From assembly GCA_002633025.1 (NCBI GenBank), contig NMRB01000388.1, positions 304,323 to 368,322 of the forward strand: a DNA stretch of 64,000 nucleotides. The letters run 5' to 3'. Origin of the DNA: Notospermus geniculatus. Taxonomy: Eukaryota; Nemertea; Pilidiophora; Heteronemertea; Lineidae. Both the position numbers and the translations under genes were made by a program. The notes beneath the pieces are model-generated. The model was not told the DNA's origin and did not search any database. It saw only the letters and a program-made list of their open reading frames with translations. This document shows positions 45,713-56,145 of the stretch, piece after piece; within the stretch, counting starts at the first letter, position 1, and every line of letters begins with the position of its first letter.

Positions 45713-46077
45713 CAGTATCTCAGTGTTTCTCCTTGTTCTTTGGGAAACGCTGGCAGATAGATCGACATGTTTCTCTGTGTGTCCCCTACATGTATGTCAA
45801 GTCGCAGCTTATTCTGTCAGACGAGAAAGCAGGGGAACATTCATAGATGGGGAACATTCAGGAACGTTACATCCCCGCCATCTTGGCTTCCTTCTCTTAT
45901 TACCCTGATACCAGGGTACAAATTGGGCAGATCTATTTCTCTCTAGGGAAGAAGTGCGTGTATCGTCCTCTCTTGGCTTTTAAAATTCGATTTTTGCTGC
46001 TGCCTGTATGTAGGAAAGGAAAAAAAATCGAACAGGCACTTGTGAAGGTATTCACAGTTCATATAGCGCTTATGAAT

Positions 46078-46455
46078 CATTTAAATGTTCTCTCTTCTCC
46101 CGATAGTAACCGAGGCATTATCGCCACACGGTTTTACTGTCCACAAAGTCGGCCAATCGATTTGTCATCAAGTCGGATGGAGGACCGTCGCGTTATAATC
46201 CGTGAGGCAGTCGACACCAAAAGTTGACGTATCGGTAGGCTTCCGTAATTTCAACATGATTTCCATTGTGTCTGCGTTTATTTGCTACTTGCTGTTATGT
46301 TCACCAGTCCACGGATTGACCGGTAAGTATATATAACCAAGGTCATGCTCGTAGCACTACACTGCAAACAAATTCACCCGCCGGCGGTTTGGCCAGCAGC
46401 ACACCAGGCGATATCACAAGAAAGCAATGGCACCACTCCCAAGCAAATTCGGCTG
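46078..46455. repeat. 377-bp direct duplication, copy 1 (includes signal-peptide exon)
   Basis: AATGTTCTCTCTTCTCCCGA begins near 46085 and again at 46459. The copy includes the first coding exon of the lectin gene (46256-46322) and ends at the single N at 46456, in the middle of a CCAGCAGCACACCAGG palindrome. Confidence 0.9.
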
Positions 46456-49400
46456 NATTTAATGTTCTCTCTTCTCCCGATAGTAACCGAGGCATTATCG
46501 CCACACGGTTTTACTGTCCACAAAATCGGCCAATCGATTTGTCATCAAGTCGGATGGAGGACCGTCGCGTTATAATCCGTGAGGCAGTCGACGCCAAAAG
46601 TTGACGTATCGGTAGGCTTCCGTAATTTCAACATGATTTCCATTGTGTCTGCGTTTATTTGCTACTTGCTGTTATGTTCACCAGTCCACGGATTGACCGG
46701 TAAGTATATATAACCAAGGTCATGCTCGTAGCACTACAATGGGCCGATTTTTTAAACGATAGTTAAGGTAAACCTCGGTTTAACCATCGGCTTTTCTGAC
46801 AAACCGTGAATTAACCAAAGTAAACATTTTGACTTTTAGAATGTTTGGCTATCAACGATTCATAAAATCGAAAAATTCACTTCACATTAACCCTCAGTTT
46901 GTCAACTGAGGGTTAATGAAACCCGATGGTTATCTTAGCCATCGTTTAAAAAATCGGCCCACTGCAAACAAATTCACCCGCCGGCGGTTTGGCCAGCAGC
47001 ACACCAGGCGATATCACAAGAAAGCAATGGCACCACTCCCGAGCAAATTCGGACGCCAGGTGTGCGTTGGAAAGCGATGCGTGGAATCATCTCACCATGC
47101 AGCGATGATCGCCCAATATCAAACAATGCCCAAACCGATATCGCCTAGTCTGCAAACGGATCGGTGCCGATCAGACAGATTGCTTGCGATATCGCCTGGT
47201 GTGCTGCTGGTTTGAGGCATTGTACTCTATCCTTGGCTTGCGACCTGTTAAAAATATCGGTTCCTTCGGCCCTGCAAATTTCACCTCAAGCGGCGCTTTT
47301 GCCTGCCCGCGAGTGAGACCCTAAGCCTAGCATACATCACACTTGCGACTGAAGATAACTAGTCACCACTGAGCTACTGGCGACTGGGAGGATCTAGCTG
47401 GATCTGGAGTCGCCAAAAACGAGAAATTTTCGTAGGCTGGCCGTCCATTCACGCGATAAATGCTCGAAAACATTGTTTCCTCGGCGTTCGTCACGGACAA
47501 AGGATGCGGCATCGCGCCGCTCGAGTGTGCTACTAGCGTCATAGGCTGATGCGGGGAAACCGCCGCATCTGCGAAAAGGTGGATGTCCTACGCGGAGAGA
47601 AATGAAGTAGAGGATGGATAATATGAGCGAGGGTTGGGACGGGGATTGACGTCTTCTGAAAATTGTATAATCCTCCTTCGTTCGTACTCCAACATACGAA
47701 AGCCTACCAGCAGGTTTCTTACTACACTGCAAGCATATTCAGCTGTCCATGTATATTTTCGCTCATTCATTCTAATTCCTCCGTTGGCGCAATGAAATTG
47801 ATCACTGAAAATGCACACTTTTTGCTTCTGATTAACTAGTCATTCTCTAACACCATTTTAAAAATTGGTGAGTACATGAACGCGTGAATATTTTACGACG
47901 CCTATAATGTCTCCACGAATACTTCATTTTTACGGGAAACTGTGACAGCAACAGGCTTTTTGAGTAAAAATATGGGCTTTTCATTCTGCAGACATCGCAA
48001 GAGGAAAACCCACCAGGCAAAGTACTACTTGGGCAGAGAGTCATTCTAGCTCTTCCTTCGCTGTCGACGGGAATAAAAGCCCTTATCGTAACGTTGACGG
48101 AACATGCACTCACACGATCAAGACCGATACAAGTCTAAAACCCTGGTGGTATGTCGATTTACAGAAAGACTATTTCATTAAGACCGTGAAGATCGTTGCT
48201 CGAGGTGATAAAGATATGGGTAAGAAGGCCTAGTCATCTTTTCCCATAGGTTCCTATATACATCCATAGCACGGGCAGTCATATAAGCATGCTAACCACT
48301 CCCTGGTCATGAAGGAAATCCTCATGGCCGGCGGGTCGCCCTGCCATATAATTCGGGGTAGCCTACAGTACACAATCAACATTTTGGTGACGTAACGTAA
48401 GATATCTGAGAACTATTAAAGAGGGTGATGACTTCGAAGACAAACTGAAAACTGTAAGACCGGTGTAACAGTATGTGATGTACCCCGATATGAGGTATCC
48501 CCCAACAAAAGATTCTGACGGAATAAGGGTCAGCTAAATAGGCCGGACACTATAACAGACAGGAACTTCCGTCACGAGATGGCCACTGTACAAAAGAAGC
48601 GGCCATCAGGTATCGGTAGATTCCATCACACCTGCTCAAGTATTAGCACTATTGCAGTTTGGGAGAGCTCGGACGAAACCCAATCCCGAGGGGAAATCGC
48701 TGACCATCCCATTTACCCATTCTTGTCTAATCAGTGTTCTCTTTGTGTGAAGGTGCACGATTTACCGACTGGGAGCTAGTGATAACGCTGTCTCAACCAC
48801 CGGCCGGTTTCACTGATGGCCACGTTTGCTATAAGAAGACTGGTCACACAGCTGACGGTCAGAAGTTTTCAATACCCTGTAACAACATGTATGGCCGATA
48901 CGTTGGTATAAAAAAGGCTCATCAACCATTAGAGATCTGCGTTTTTGAAGTATATGGGACGGAGGGTACGTACACGGCAAAATGTCCAGAAGGAGCCTAA
49001 TTCTTTTACTGGTATTTTCCATTACCATGATAAAAAATCATTTAACGGTTATTGACTGCTGATGATATGCATGATGACGGAGAAAGCAATGGTAGATGCA
49101 AAGATAGTCTGGTTTCCTGGGCGTCCGACGGTGGCGCTCGCTGTCGATTCGTGTCCAATCTAAATCTAAGCGCAAGTTACGTCAAATTTCTAAGCTTTGT
49201 AAATCTACCGGTATACTACTGTTGAAAAATTGTAAGCTGTAAATATGTTATTGTTTATCACCACCACTCATGTATTTGTGAAATTGAAATTTCATGTTTC
49301 CTCTTATAACTATTTTGTATTAGTTTTGAGAGAGAGAAATAAATTACTGATTACTGATTACAGAGACGAATCGTCAGTCAGCGCCAACGTCAGACGCCCA

Positions 49401-49863
49401 GGGAACCAGGTTGATGCAAAGATAGTCTGGTTCCCTGACCTGCCATATCGTACTGATTGATAGTGCGATCAGTATCGCACTATCAGCCAGCGCCACGATA
49501 AGGCAGGTCAGGGAACCAGACAAATGCGAAGAAGTTAAAAGAAACGTTGGAAAACTTGTCTTTTCAATGTGCCACTTTCTCGGGTTCCCAGCTATGCATA
49601 CATGTAACCTCCCCTCATTCATTTCAGGGCTTATTTATAAGCCTACGCCGCAGCAGGCGCCATCTACAATGAAGATGACCCTTCTCCAAGTTATCGACTC
49701 CGACACGATGAGCTTGATCGAATGCTCGATGCGGTGTGCCGCCATGGCGAAGCCGAAACGATGCACGAATTTCTACTACCAAGAAGAGGCAAATTCGTGT
49801 GCTTTGTTTATAAAGGAGGGCACCTCCTCCTGGAACCCAAGGGCGACGGTGTACGGCACATAG
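46256..49863 (+). CDS. Secreted F-type lectin with PAN/apple-like domain
   Basis: Four exons join in phase: 46256-46322 (or its duplicate 46633-46699), 47992-48219, 48753-48965, 49628-49863; donors GTAAGT, GTAAGA and GTACGT, total 247 residues. Exon 1 is a signal peptide (MISIVSAFICYLLLCSPVHG). Exons 2-3 form an F5/8C-like fucolectin fold: NIARG-type start (here DIARGKPTRQST), CTHT with the likely fucose-binding His, PWWYVDL, and RGD followed by KDMGGAR, fitting the R-x-D plus downstream basic residue of the F-type lectin motif. The His-Arg spacing is 29, slightly longer than usual. Exon 4 is a Cys-containing PAN/apple-like module (CSMRCAAMAKPKRC, FYYQEE). If the third donor is not used, translation stops at 48999, giving a lectin without PAN. 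A role in glycan recognition or innate immunity is inferred from the family. Confidence 0.85.
46457..46739. repeat. Direct duplication, copy 2 (second signal-peptide exon 46633-46699)
   Basis: Matches copy 1 base for base apart from a few substitutions and carries the same ATG, signal peptide and GTAAGT donor. It continues past a MITE insertion into 46962-47052, which matches the end of copy 1. Confidence 0.9.
46740..46961. mobile_element. 222-bp foldback MITE with TGGGCCGATTTTTTAAACG ends
   Basis: TGGGCCGATTTTTTAAACGA is inverted at the right end (TCGTTTAAAAAATCGGCCCA), with inner arms TTAACC/GGTTAA. Copy 1 of the surrounding duplication has the same flanks directly joined (CACTACACTGCAAAC) without the element. 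The target duplication is at most one or two bases by eye. Confidence 0.9.
46985..47215. mobile_element. Palindromic element with CCAGCAGCACACCAGGCGAT ends
   Basis: CCAGCAGCACACCAGGCGAT near 46993 is inverted near 47190-47210 (ATCGCCTGGTGTGCTGCTGG). The copy at 46386-46455 is cut off at the N, leaving only the left half. Confidence 0.8.
47216..47991. other. Intron sequence of the lectin gene
   Basis: A minus-strand open frame of about 110 codons (47394-47732) lacks an identified start context, domain or exon partners and is treated as chance. The interval lies in the first intron of the lectin gene. Confidence 0.4.
49095..49530. mobile_element. Two adjacent related palindromic elements in the last lectin intron
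   Basis: 49095-49410: GTCTGGTTTCCTGGGCGTC at the left and GACGCCCAGGGAACCAG at the right. 49412-49526: TCTGGTTCCCTGACCTGCC at the left and GGCAGGTCAGGGAACCAGA at the right. Both start with GATGCAAAGATAGTCTGG, suggesting one family inserted next to, or derived from, itself. Confidence 0.82.
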
Positions 49864-50088
49864 GCAACCCATGCCGTGCAATCCTTTTTGGTGGTTAGGC
49901 CCTTGTTTATATGACGATGAGGGTTCCCTTCAGGCCAAACCCATTGATTCCTGCAATCCTCCTGGTTTAATTGTCAACCCCTTGTTCCACATTCCAATAT
50001 TACCACTTTGCATGTATGTCATTCTGCCTATTTTTGACAGGGAATCCCTCAGCGCTAGACAAAAATGACTTGTATTTCTTTAGTTGTG

Positions 50089-50094
50089 AATAAA
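50089..50094 (+). promoter_or_regulatory. Polyadenylation signal AATAAA for the lectin gene
   Basis: 226 bases after the stop at 49861-49863; the first canonical signal downstream on the plus strand. Confidence 0.5.
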
Positions 50095-50773
50095 TCAAAC
50101 ATTGTCATACTCCATGAGAGAGTTTTTTTTCGCAGGTTAGCCAATACTGCGACGTATTGAACATGTCGGCACTTCACAGGTGGCAACACTGTCGGCAAAA
50201 CTGACTCTTTTTTGAAATACAGTGGTGCCATCTGGAATCTTGCGATATCCCTCAATCTCATTCTCCCACAGCAGGGCTTTGGTCGAGGCAAAAGTCCCTG
50301 CTCAATGCCGTCATTGGGTGTTTCTATGGACAAGCTCCGGGAACAGAAGCCCTTTCTTTCCATTTTGCGCCCCTACCACGAAATATATGGATTTGGGATC
50401 TCTACTAGAACGTGCCTGAGGAAGACCCCGGTTGGGGTAGAAAATTTGCGGAATTCGGAGACGACTTTACTTGTACTGTCTAATACGAAATGATGAGACA
50501 CCAGAAGTGGCTGAACCACTTGTTTCAACACAAGGCTGAAATAGCTCAGCATGCAAGAAGAACCACGGCCTGCAGAAGTATGAAGGCCTACGGGGGGCTG
50601 TGTGGTGATGGGAAAAGTTCGGCAGCCCTCCACCTGAACCTTTCTAGAGATCAGGGGTGGCCGCATAGAAACTCCGCTAGCGCTAGCGGAGCCCATCTGC
50701 CGATAGTGCTGTACATTTTTCCAATGCATTTTAACACCGATAGGCTGTCGAAGCACTAGCGGAGTTTCCATGC

Positions 50774-51134
50774 ATGAGGCGCCATGTGGGAATTTAATTG
50801 TTTCCTAAAATTATTTGGAAATAATGTCATTGTTTCAAACCATAAATGTACGTATTTTGACTTATTTCATCCAATAAAGTTATACATAAAACCATGAAAT
50901 TATTATTCAAACCAGAATTTATATTAAACATGGTTTCATTCCCATGAAACTTTCACAAATTCATGGTTTTGAAAACATAACTTACTTTCAAACCATGAAG
51001 TTCATGCAATTTCATGGTTTNNNNNNNNNNNNNNNNNNNNNNNNNNNNNNNNAATACGTACATTTATGGTTTGAAACAATGATATTATTTCAAATAATTT
51101 TGGTAAACAATTAAATTCCCACATGGCGCCTCAT
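50774..51134. mobile_element. Palindromic element with ATGAGGCGCCATGTGGG ends, contains gap
   Basis: ATGAGGCGCCATGTGGGAAT at the left is inverted at the right (ATTCCCACATGGCGCCTCAT). Flanks TTCCATGC (50766-50773) and ATCCATGC (51135-51142) agree at 7 of 8 positions, consistent with an 8-bp target duplication. The interior is AT-rich, rich in CCATGAA words, and interrupted by 32 N at 51021-51052. Confidence 0.82.
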
Positions 51135-51155
51135 ATCCATGCGGCCGGCCCTGGT

Positions 51156-51450
51156 TACACTCCTCTCGCAGTGTTTTGTTTCGCTCCGTACCTACGCTTC
51201 ACAAACCACTGCTTCGAATGGCCGGTATTCTGCCGATTTACCGCCAGATGGCACCACTACTGTCCAACCAATCAGCGCCCGCCATCAGGCTGCCAGGCAA
51301 CTGAGCAAAATCCTAAAACACTTTCTCCAGCGTAGCAACGGGAACAGTAGTGGTGCCATCTGGCGGTAAATCGGCAGAATACCGGCCATCGAAGCAGTGG
51401 TTTGTGAAGCGTAGGTACGGAGCGAAACAAAACACTGCGAGAGGAGTGTA
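51156..51450. mobile_element. 295-bp foldback with 8-bp target duplication
   Basis: TACACTCCTCTCGCAGTG begins it and the exact inverse ends it; arms of roughly 115 bases surround a loop of about 65. GCCCTGGT flanks it on both sides (51148-51155 and 51451-51458). The outer 50 bases of each arm match the 98-bp element at 29620-29717, which looks like an internally deleted version. Confidence 0.93.
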
Positions 51451-51711
51451 GCCCTGGTCCGGCCGAATCGAAACTCCGATAGCACTAACAGTGCCTAACA
51501 GAGAGGTAGGCCTATGCAATGCCTTTTACCATATACAGAGTTTCTCTGTTAGGCCTTGGTAGTGCTATCGGAGTTTCGATTCGGTCGGCCCTGGCTTGGC
51601 CGCAGAGAAATTCCGCTAGCGCTGGCGGAGCCCATAGTGCTGTACATTTCCCCATGCATTTTATTATAACACGATAGGCTGTCGAAGCAAGTTTCTATGC
51701 GGCTACCCCTG

Positions 51712-53738
51712 TGTGTTTGAAGTACCGGTATGACAAAAAGAGTAGGCCTATACGAACGCAGCGAACTGTGGTAGGCCTTGGAGGAATTATACCTCCAAGG
51801 GTAGGCCTACTGTAGTTTGTTTAAAACAGATTCTGTTGTGCTGCCATTGTGGTTCGTTTACTGTCATGTCAATGCGTGGCTTATAATAGCCTATACGTGG
51901 CAATATTTTTAATAAATTCAGTACCAAACATACGCTATATTGTAACGGACACTGTGCCTTTAAAGCGTGAGATTTGGTGGCACAACACCTTTAAATGTTG
52001 GAATGTCATTCACATGTTAGTTTTCCATTGGAGGAATTATACTGTCAGTATAATTCCTCCAAGGTTTTCCAAAGGTTATTCCAGTTCTCTATTGTGTTGA
52101 TTTATTGGTGAAGGGATTCGCACATGATTGTTTAATTCTGGTTAGGTAATCGTTTGCCATGCTGCCGTGGGGAATGAGGTAACTTAATTGCTTATATTGG
52201 GTGCGCTCTACTGAGGCACTGTATTTCTTCTCTACACGTCTTAGGGGACTGTTGGTCTCCTCTTTTCCTTCCGATTTCTCTCAATTATGTTCAGTCTTGG
52301 AGGAACGTTAAACTACAGGTAGGTCACATTCCCTGACGGCATGCATGGTAGACAACGCCTTTAAGTTTTTCACCCTTCTTAATAGTTAGTTAAGAACCCT
52401 GAGCTTTCTGGGGTTGGTGTATTTTGAAGTAAACTTTGCATTTGTGAGCGAGACTTATGTTTTATGGTTGGGATTGAGTTCCTGTTTTTCCCAGTTCGGA
52501 GGGTGGTAATGGCTTCCCTGTTGTAATAACATAGGCTGGCTCTCTGCTGGGTTTGGTGTTGGCTCTTTCCCCGGGGTGTTGGGGTTGTGCGTGCCGGTTT
52601 CTCTGGTTCCAGGCCACTCAACTTGCAGGCTTTCCAGCGGCCCTAAAAATCCTAAATATCCCTAAAAAATTTTTCTCTCCCTAAAAATCCCTAATTTCAA
52701 GCCAATTTTGCCGATTTTCCCTAAAAATCCCTAATTTTCTCTTATCTGGTAATCCTGCGGTGCCGCTATAAGTGTCGATGTGACTTGCATCTCTTCGAAG
52801 TCCTTGTGTCATGCTGATGTTAGCTGTCATATTGATCAAATATGGTTCCTTTTTGGATTGTAATCCAGGATGCAAAACTATAGGTATCCCCTCGCTTGGA
52901 TGGTGTGCTAAATATTGATTTGATTACCACTATTTAGCATGACACAAAGACTTGCCAGACACATGGACAACTTTTCATCCCAGGCTTTTTATCATATTTA
53001 GCCTACATGTATTATGCAAGTGTGATCATAAGTTGCTGAATGTAAGTATTTCCCCGACAGCAAGAATGAGAGGCCCACTGGAGGGCCTCAAGGGGCAGAC
53101 TGGATGGGCCACTACATGTATAGTGGCTGCCCACCAGTATTGCCATCAGAGGGCCACCATTATTCCCACCGGTCGCCCGTCAGCAGAAAATTGGGGGGCT
53201 GCTGCTGCTGCTCCATGCCCCTGGTTTACCACCAGAGGCCGACCGATCGCTACCGCTGCCCCTCTTATCTGCCACTGAGGCCCACTGATGCTTGCTGTCT
53301 GGGTCACACCTTTTGAACACATGTTAAAGGCCCTAAAAACACCCTAAAATTACCTTAAATCCTCCCTAAATATTCCTAAAAATAATCTAAAAATGCCCTA
53401 AATTTTGCCCTAAAAAGTTCCAGAAGTTGGCTGGACAGCCTGAACTTGTTGTTGAGCTACCCTGCCTTGGAGGGCACTGGCTCTAAGTTTTGGGAGCCAG
53501 AGCGGCGGGCACGTTTCCCTTTTGAAATGGGTAATACATGTAAATAAACTTATTGGTTTTGGGTCCGGTCGGCCCTCGGGGCGATCTACGGCCGTGTTCG
53601 TTTTGGGGGCCTGCCGTTCCCCTTGGTGGTACAGTTTGGAATGCTCAGGGTTAAATTGTCAAATTATTAGCTGTAATATACCGTGGCTAGAAAGTATCAT
53701 GATTATTTTTTTTGAATATAATTAATTTTTCTTTTCGA
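51712..53738. other. Stretch without a confident gene; CCCTAAAA-rich blocks
   Basis: Two blocks (about 52638-52735 and 53328-53417) consist of degenerate CCCTAAAAATCCCTAA words on the plus strand, recalling interrupted telomere-like repeats. TTATACCTCCAAGG/ TAATTCCTCC palindromes occur near 51787 and 52035. Open frames here begin at non-ATG codons and show no domain. Confidence 0.5.
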
Positions 53739-53739
53739 A

Positions 53740-53945
53740 TTTCCTCCCCGAGGAGAAAACATTTGCTCCCCGGGGAGGAAACATTTCCTCCCCGAGGAGA
53801 AAACATTTGCTCCCCGGGGAGGAAACATTCTCTCCTCGGGGAGCAAATTATTTACTCCGAGGAGATGATTATTTCCTCCCCGAGGAGAAAACATTTGCTC
53901 CTCGGGGAGGAAACATTTCCTCCCGAGGAGAAAACATTACCCCTA
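53740..53945. repeat. Palindromic tandem array of GAGGAGAAAACATTT units
   Basis: Units alternate CCTCCCCGAGGAGAAAACAT and TGCTCCCCGGGGAGGAAACA with a period near 43 bases; each half is itself a CCCCGAGG/CCCCGGGG palindrome. Both strands show repeated Pro/Arg/Gly open frames that are by-products. Confidence 0.9.
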
Positions 53946-54388
53946 TGTCAGATGACCTATGACACAAAGTTTCCGTCCGATTCGATTCTTGGCTTGGCCA
54001 ACAGGTGGCCAAAACCAAGAACACAAAAAGTGCAATAACTCGTGAACTAATATCTAGATCACCTCCAAATTTTTATCATAGGTGTATCTAATGAGGGTAC
54101 ATTACATATATAACGGGTTTTTGATTTGACCTATTTTTCAAGGTCATAGTTCAAAATTTTGCCTTTAAGTGGCACGTTTCGTAACTGCAGGTGATAATAG
54201 GTCACTGCCACAACCTGACGAAAACGAAACGTAAACGTAAACCTAAACGTAAGAATCGTAGTACCCAGGAGTAACGTTGTGTGGCGCAGCTGTTCCGGCA
54301 CCTCATTGTAATTGAAAGTCGTGAAAACATTTCCTATCACCAGTTTTGTTAACCCTAGATTGCATTTTTACAATGTAGGCCTAACTCG

Positions 54389-55190
54389 GTTTCTGAGAGG
54401 GGAGTATCCATATTATAAGAAAATCTTGGGTAGACTTTCTCAAACCCGGCAGCAAGTGAGAAAGAGGCCCCTAAAGTTAGGGTACTGGAAACAAAAAGGG
54501 GTCAAAAATATGATATCATCAGATCATATCAATATTGGTGTCAAAATGTAGGTCTGTGAGTGTACTTCAAGAAAATACGCACCCCAAAGTCCGATTTGGC
54601 CCGTGAGCCCCTACAAAAGGGGTTAAAAAGGGAAAATCCCAACTTCGACCCCTTGCCATTGGCCTCAGAGGCAACTTCAGCCGATAAAAGTTGATCAGTT
54701 CTACTCAGATAAGTAATACGTACATTTTGATACCCACCTTGACATGGTTAGTTTGGCCTAAGGTCCTTAAGGGTCAAAACATGTAAAAAAGGGTCGGAAA
54801 AGGGGTCTGTGTATTACCCGAATAGATCATGGTGTCAAGATTGGTATCAAAATGTAGGTATTACTTATCTGAGTGGAACTGATCAACTTTTATCGGCTGA
54901 AGTTGCCTCTGAAGCCAATGGCAAGGGGTCAAAGTTGGGATTTTCCCTTTTTTAGCCCCTTTTGTAGGGGAACAAGGGCCTGATCAGGCTTTGGGATGCA
55001 TATTTCCTTGAAGTACACGCACAGACCTACATTTTGCCACCAATATTGATATGATCTGATGATGTCATATTTTTGACCCCTTTTTATTTCCAGTACCCTA
55101 ACTTTAGGGGTCTCCTTCTCACTTGCTGCCGGGTTTGAGAAAGTCTACCCAAGATTTTCGTATAATATGCATACTCCCCTCTCAGAAACA
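54389..55190. repeat. 802-bp inverted repeat with about 350-400-bp arms
   Basis: The left arm starting TTTCTGAGAGGGGAGTA is matched in reverse order through its whole length by the right arm ending TACTCCCCTCTCAGAAA. Paired internal landmarks include CCCGGCAGCAAGTGAGAA, CCCTAAAGTTAGGGTAC, GTACTTCAAG, AAGGGGTC, GCCGATAAAAGTTGATCAG and GATAAGTAATAC. About 90 unpaired bases lie at the centre (54745-54835). Mismatches are sparse, so a transcript would form a very long hairpin. No coding capacity was recognised. Confidence 0.93.
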
Positions 55191-55200
55191 GTAGAGTAAC

Positions 55201-55337
55201 TTAAGGCTGATTCATACTCCGTCCGGATTTTGCGCCGACTATGATCAATTTCACTGCGTGTGCACATTCACGTCGTGGAAACCTGCGATCAGTTTCATGC
55301 GCTTGACGGTCCGCAAGCGAGTATGAATCAGCCCTAA
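55201..55337. mobile_element. MITE with GGCTGATTCATACTC ends and TAA flanks
   Basis: TAAGGCTGATTCATACTCCG at the left and CGAGTATGAATCAGCCCTAA at the right. TAA at both edges would suit a three-base TWA target site, as in PIF/Harbinger elements. It directly abuts the 802-bp inverted repeat. Confidence 0.75.
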
Positions 55338-56022
55338 GGGTACATCTTATGCACACGGGAACCCCCCTAGCCCATGGACTATGCAGAAGTTGGCCTACGG
55401 GCGCTACAATGTACATGTATGTGAAAGTGGGAAAAGTTCGACAACCCTCTACATGAACCGTTGTAGAGATCTGTGTGTTTGAAGTATGACAAAAAGAGTA
55501 TGAACTCAGCGAACTGTGGTAGTTGTTCAAAACAGATTTTTTAGTGCTGTCATTGTGGTTCTTTACTGTCATTCAATGCGTGGCTTATAATATAGTACAT
55601 GTACATGGCAATAATTTTAATAAATTCAATACCATGCAGACATACGCTATCACAATAACCTAACATTTGCTGACTAAACCGTCTATCAACAGGCTTTTTG
55701 TTCCCTGAATGTTATGAAGAAACTATGCGAAATGTACCGATGACTCGGGAATTAGGATACCCGGTAAGCCGCCCATTTTTTCCAAATGGCCAGTAACTCC
55801 GTTGGTGCGCATGGGCCAATGGGTTCATAAAAATGTGTTTCGGGGGGGGGGGGGGNAACTGGAGCCCACACATTCCATGATCAAAAGTACGACACGGACA
55901 CAAAGGGGTGTATTAATAAGCGGTAAGGTGGAAATGGTAATTTAGGCCTAAATTCGAACACCACACACTTGCAGCGACGAGTATATGGCAACCTTTTGAC
56001 GGTTATTCGGGATCTGATATTA

Positions 56023-56145
56023 GGGAGTTTTCGCAAAGCCCCCCGAAACGCCAACGCGAACGCCAATCTCATTGTTCGGTGCCATGAAGAAAGCACCGAA
56101 CAAAAGGATTCGCGTTGACGTTTCGGGGGCTTGGCGAAAACACCC
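56023..56145. mobile_element. GGGAGTTTTCGC foldback MITE, copy 3
   Basis: Same family as 25972 and 45033, flanked by TA; the right arm has a few changes (CACCC for CTCCC). Confidence 0.9.

Larger units (their letters stand above)
50652..51711. mobile_element. Composite nest of foldback elements with CAGGGGTGGCC ends
   Basis: The outer ends are CAGGGGTGGCCGCATAGAAA at 50652 and TTTCTATGCGGCTACCCCTG at 51711, resembling hAT terminal repeats. The related flanks at 55430-55520 are continuous without it. Inside, in order: a hairpin built on CTCCGCTAGCGCTAGCGGAG (50665-50765), a 361-bp palindrome (50774-51134), the 295-bp foldback (51156-51450), a CGAATCGAAACTCCGATAGC palindrome (51465-51580), and a second copy of the first hairpin (51592-51705). 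No coding capacity. Confidence 0.8.

Noticed and set aside
45294-45908. 204-codon frame rich in PCIFSL repeats and antisense QGRENM repeats
   Set aside because: Translation of an 18-bp minisatellite that is open in every frame.
47394-47732. 112-codon minus-strand frame inside the lectin intron
   Set aside because: No start context, no domain, and antisense to a well-supported intron.
53712-54038. Repeated Pro/Arg-rich frames on both strands
   Set aside because: By-product of the palindromic GAGGAGAAAACATTT array.
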